Part shown: positions 63,128-64,000 of the stretch, piece by piece | How the letters are laid out: every line of letters begins with the position of its first letter | How positions within the stretch are numbered: the stretch's first letter is position 1 | Source of the DNA: Rhodococcus jostii RHA1 | GTDB lineage: Bacteria; Actinomycetota; Actinomycetes; Mycobacteriales; Mycobacteriaceae | Reading direction: 5' to 3' | NCBI RefSeq assembly: GCF_000014565.1 | Contig: NC_008269.1 | Location: 248,001-312,000, forward strand | DNA length: 64,000 nucleotides | Made by a program: the position numbers and the translations under genes | Notes under the pieces: model-generated | What the model was told of the DNA's origin: nothing | Database searches by the model: none | Seen by the model: only the letters and a program-made list of their open reading frames with translations

Positions 63128-64000
63128 GTGACCGACCGGGTGGGACTCGTGGTCGCGGGTGGTGGCGCCCGCGGCGCCTACGAGGCCGGTGCGATCACCT
63201 CGCTGCTTCCCCGGCTGGGCCGATCGCCGACGATCCTGGTCGGAACCAGCGCCGGCGCCCTGAACGTGGTCGGGCTGGCCGCAGGGGCCCATCACGGCAT
63301 CGACCAGGCCGCCGAACGCGTGGTGTCGTTGTGGGATTCGGTGTCACTGGGCGATGTGTTCTCGGTGACCGGCAGCCTCACCAGGGGCGGCCTGCGGTAT
63401 CTCGGGCAACTCGCCGGGTTGCCGATGCGGTTGCCGAGCCTGTTCGACACCACCCGAATGCGTGAGACCATCGGTGCCCTGGTCTCGTTCGAGAAGGTGC
63501 AGGAGAACATCGATCGGGGGCTGGTCGAGGCCGTGGCCGTCGCGGCCACCTCGGTGGCAACCGGCGGCACCGTCGTGTTCGTGCACAAACACCCCGCGAT
63601 CGCCCTGCCACCATTCGACGCAAACCGCAACATCACCTACGTCGAAACCACATTGCAGCCCGAACACGTCCTCGCGTCGGCGGCCGTGCCGGCGCTGTTT
63701 CGGCCCATCCACATCGACACCCCGGCAGCGTGGGCCGGCTGGTACGTCGACGGCGGCGTCCGGCTGAACATGCCCCTCAAACCGGCTGTCCAGATGGGCG
63801 CCGGTCGGCTCGGTGTGGTCGCCACCCGCCCTCGGCACTGGCCGGTCGGGTTGCCCTCGCAGCAAACGACCGGCACCGGGGAGCCGGACTTGTTCAACAC
63901 CGCCGCGGTGATCTTGCGGGCCATGCTCGCCGACCGGATGGTCGAGGACCTGCACCGTCTCGAAAGCCGCAACGCGGAAGCCCGGGCGCACCCTGAGGCG
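63128..64000 (+). CDS. patatin-like phospholipase, 3' end beyond window
   Basis: The GTG start gives VTDRVGLVVAGGGARGAYEA (oxyanion G-G-G-x-R-G), then ILVGTSAGALNVVGLA with the G-x-S-x-G nucleophile serine, and the catalytic aspartate in GWYVDGGVRLNMPL. 291 codons are present and open to the last base, so the end is missing. Patatin-like proteins cleave acyl esters at membranes. No ribosome-binding site is strong. It is not paired with any neighbour here. Confidence 0.88.
   Translation, partial: MTDRVGLVVAGGGARGAYEAGAITSLLPRLGRSPTILVGTSAGALNVVGLAAGAHHGIDQAAERVVSLWDSVSLGDVFSVTGSLTRGGLRYLGQLAGLPMRLPSLFDTTRMRETIGALVSFEKVQENIDRGLVEAVAVAATSVATGGTVVFVHKHPAIALPPFDANRNITYVETTLQPEHVLASAAVPALFRPIHIDTPAAWAGWYVDGGVRLNMPLKPAVQMGAGRLGVVATRPRHWPVGLPSQQTTGTGEPDLFNTAAVILRAMLADRMVEDLHRLESRNAEARAHPEA

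Overview
The window is high-GC DNA with actinobacterial gene content and leader-poor promoters. The proteins look most like Rhodococcus or another Nocardiaceae: a GarA-like FHA protein, FdxA, an Rv1738-like DUF1876 protein, an Rv1733c-like membrane protein, a CanB-like carbonic anhydrase, and DUF5994, DUF3040 and RGCVC proteins. There are no rRNA or tRNA genes, no CRISPR array and no ribosomal proteins. Many genes are second copies of central-metabolism enzymes, and gene debris and transposons are common. I read it as an accessory region, such as a megaplasmid or a genomic island; that reading is inference.

Layout. 1-4 kb: debris of a second aconitase, an FHA protein, a SufR-like regulator (no. 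1), a broken fur and a catalase. 4-12 kb: a YciI protein, a VOC protein, a carboxymuconolactone-decarboxylase/aconitase operon, an sdhB gene whose middle is inverted, a P-type ATPase remnant, DUF488 and a slipin. 12-14.2 kb: a MarR regulator with two identical-type palindromes. 14.4-19.5 kb: a minus-strand set of glutamate-synthase-like protein, ferredoxin reductase, transaldolase and a membrane protein. 19.7-30 kb: SufR-like regulators no. 2, 3 and 4, each beside a short palindrome and a divergent target: DoxX/FolE, then FdxA-CtaD-membrane protein-truncated globin, then a small alarmone synthetase. 31-33.5 kb: MarR/carbonic anhydrase and a patchwork of amidase, molybdopterin-enzyme and Abi fragments. 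33.6-39.4 kb: an IS256-type element with a perfect 8-bp target duplication, itself split by an IS30 element and by a three-gene tyrosine-recombinase element. 39.6-54.8 kb: a MarR regulon with a repeated operator (a second glutamate-synthase-like protein, GH15 glycosidase, SDR, thiamine-diphosphate oxidase, enolase-superfamily enzyme, large flavin/iron-sulfur dehydrogenase, FAD oxidoreductase). 55-64 kb: membrane proteins, a ZIP transporter gene split by an IS630 element, a PLP decarboxylase, a C45 hydrolase, an Rv1733c-like protein and a patatin that runs off the end.

How it may work. The recurrent theme is redox, iron-sulfur and respiration. Four regulators share a C-X13-C-X(29-39)-C pattern suited to an iron-sulfur cluster. 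Their neighbours (ferredoxin, terminal oxidase subunit I, truncated globin, DUF1876 protein, alarmone synthetase, catalase, aconitase) would suit a response to low oxygen, nitric oxide or oxidants. A separate MarR circuit appears to govern a carbon-oxidation gene set. The region is also a transposon sink: sdhB, fur, abi, an acn copy, a marR copy, zip and a P-type ATPase are all broken. The three-gene recombinase element, with five zinc ribbons on a degenerate recombinase, is the best candidate for something little described.
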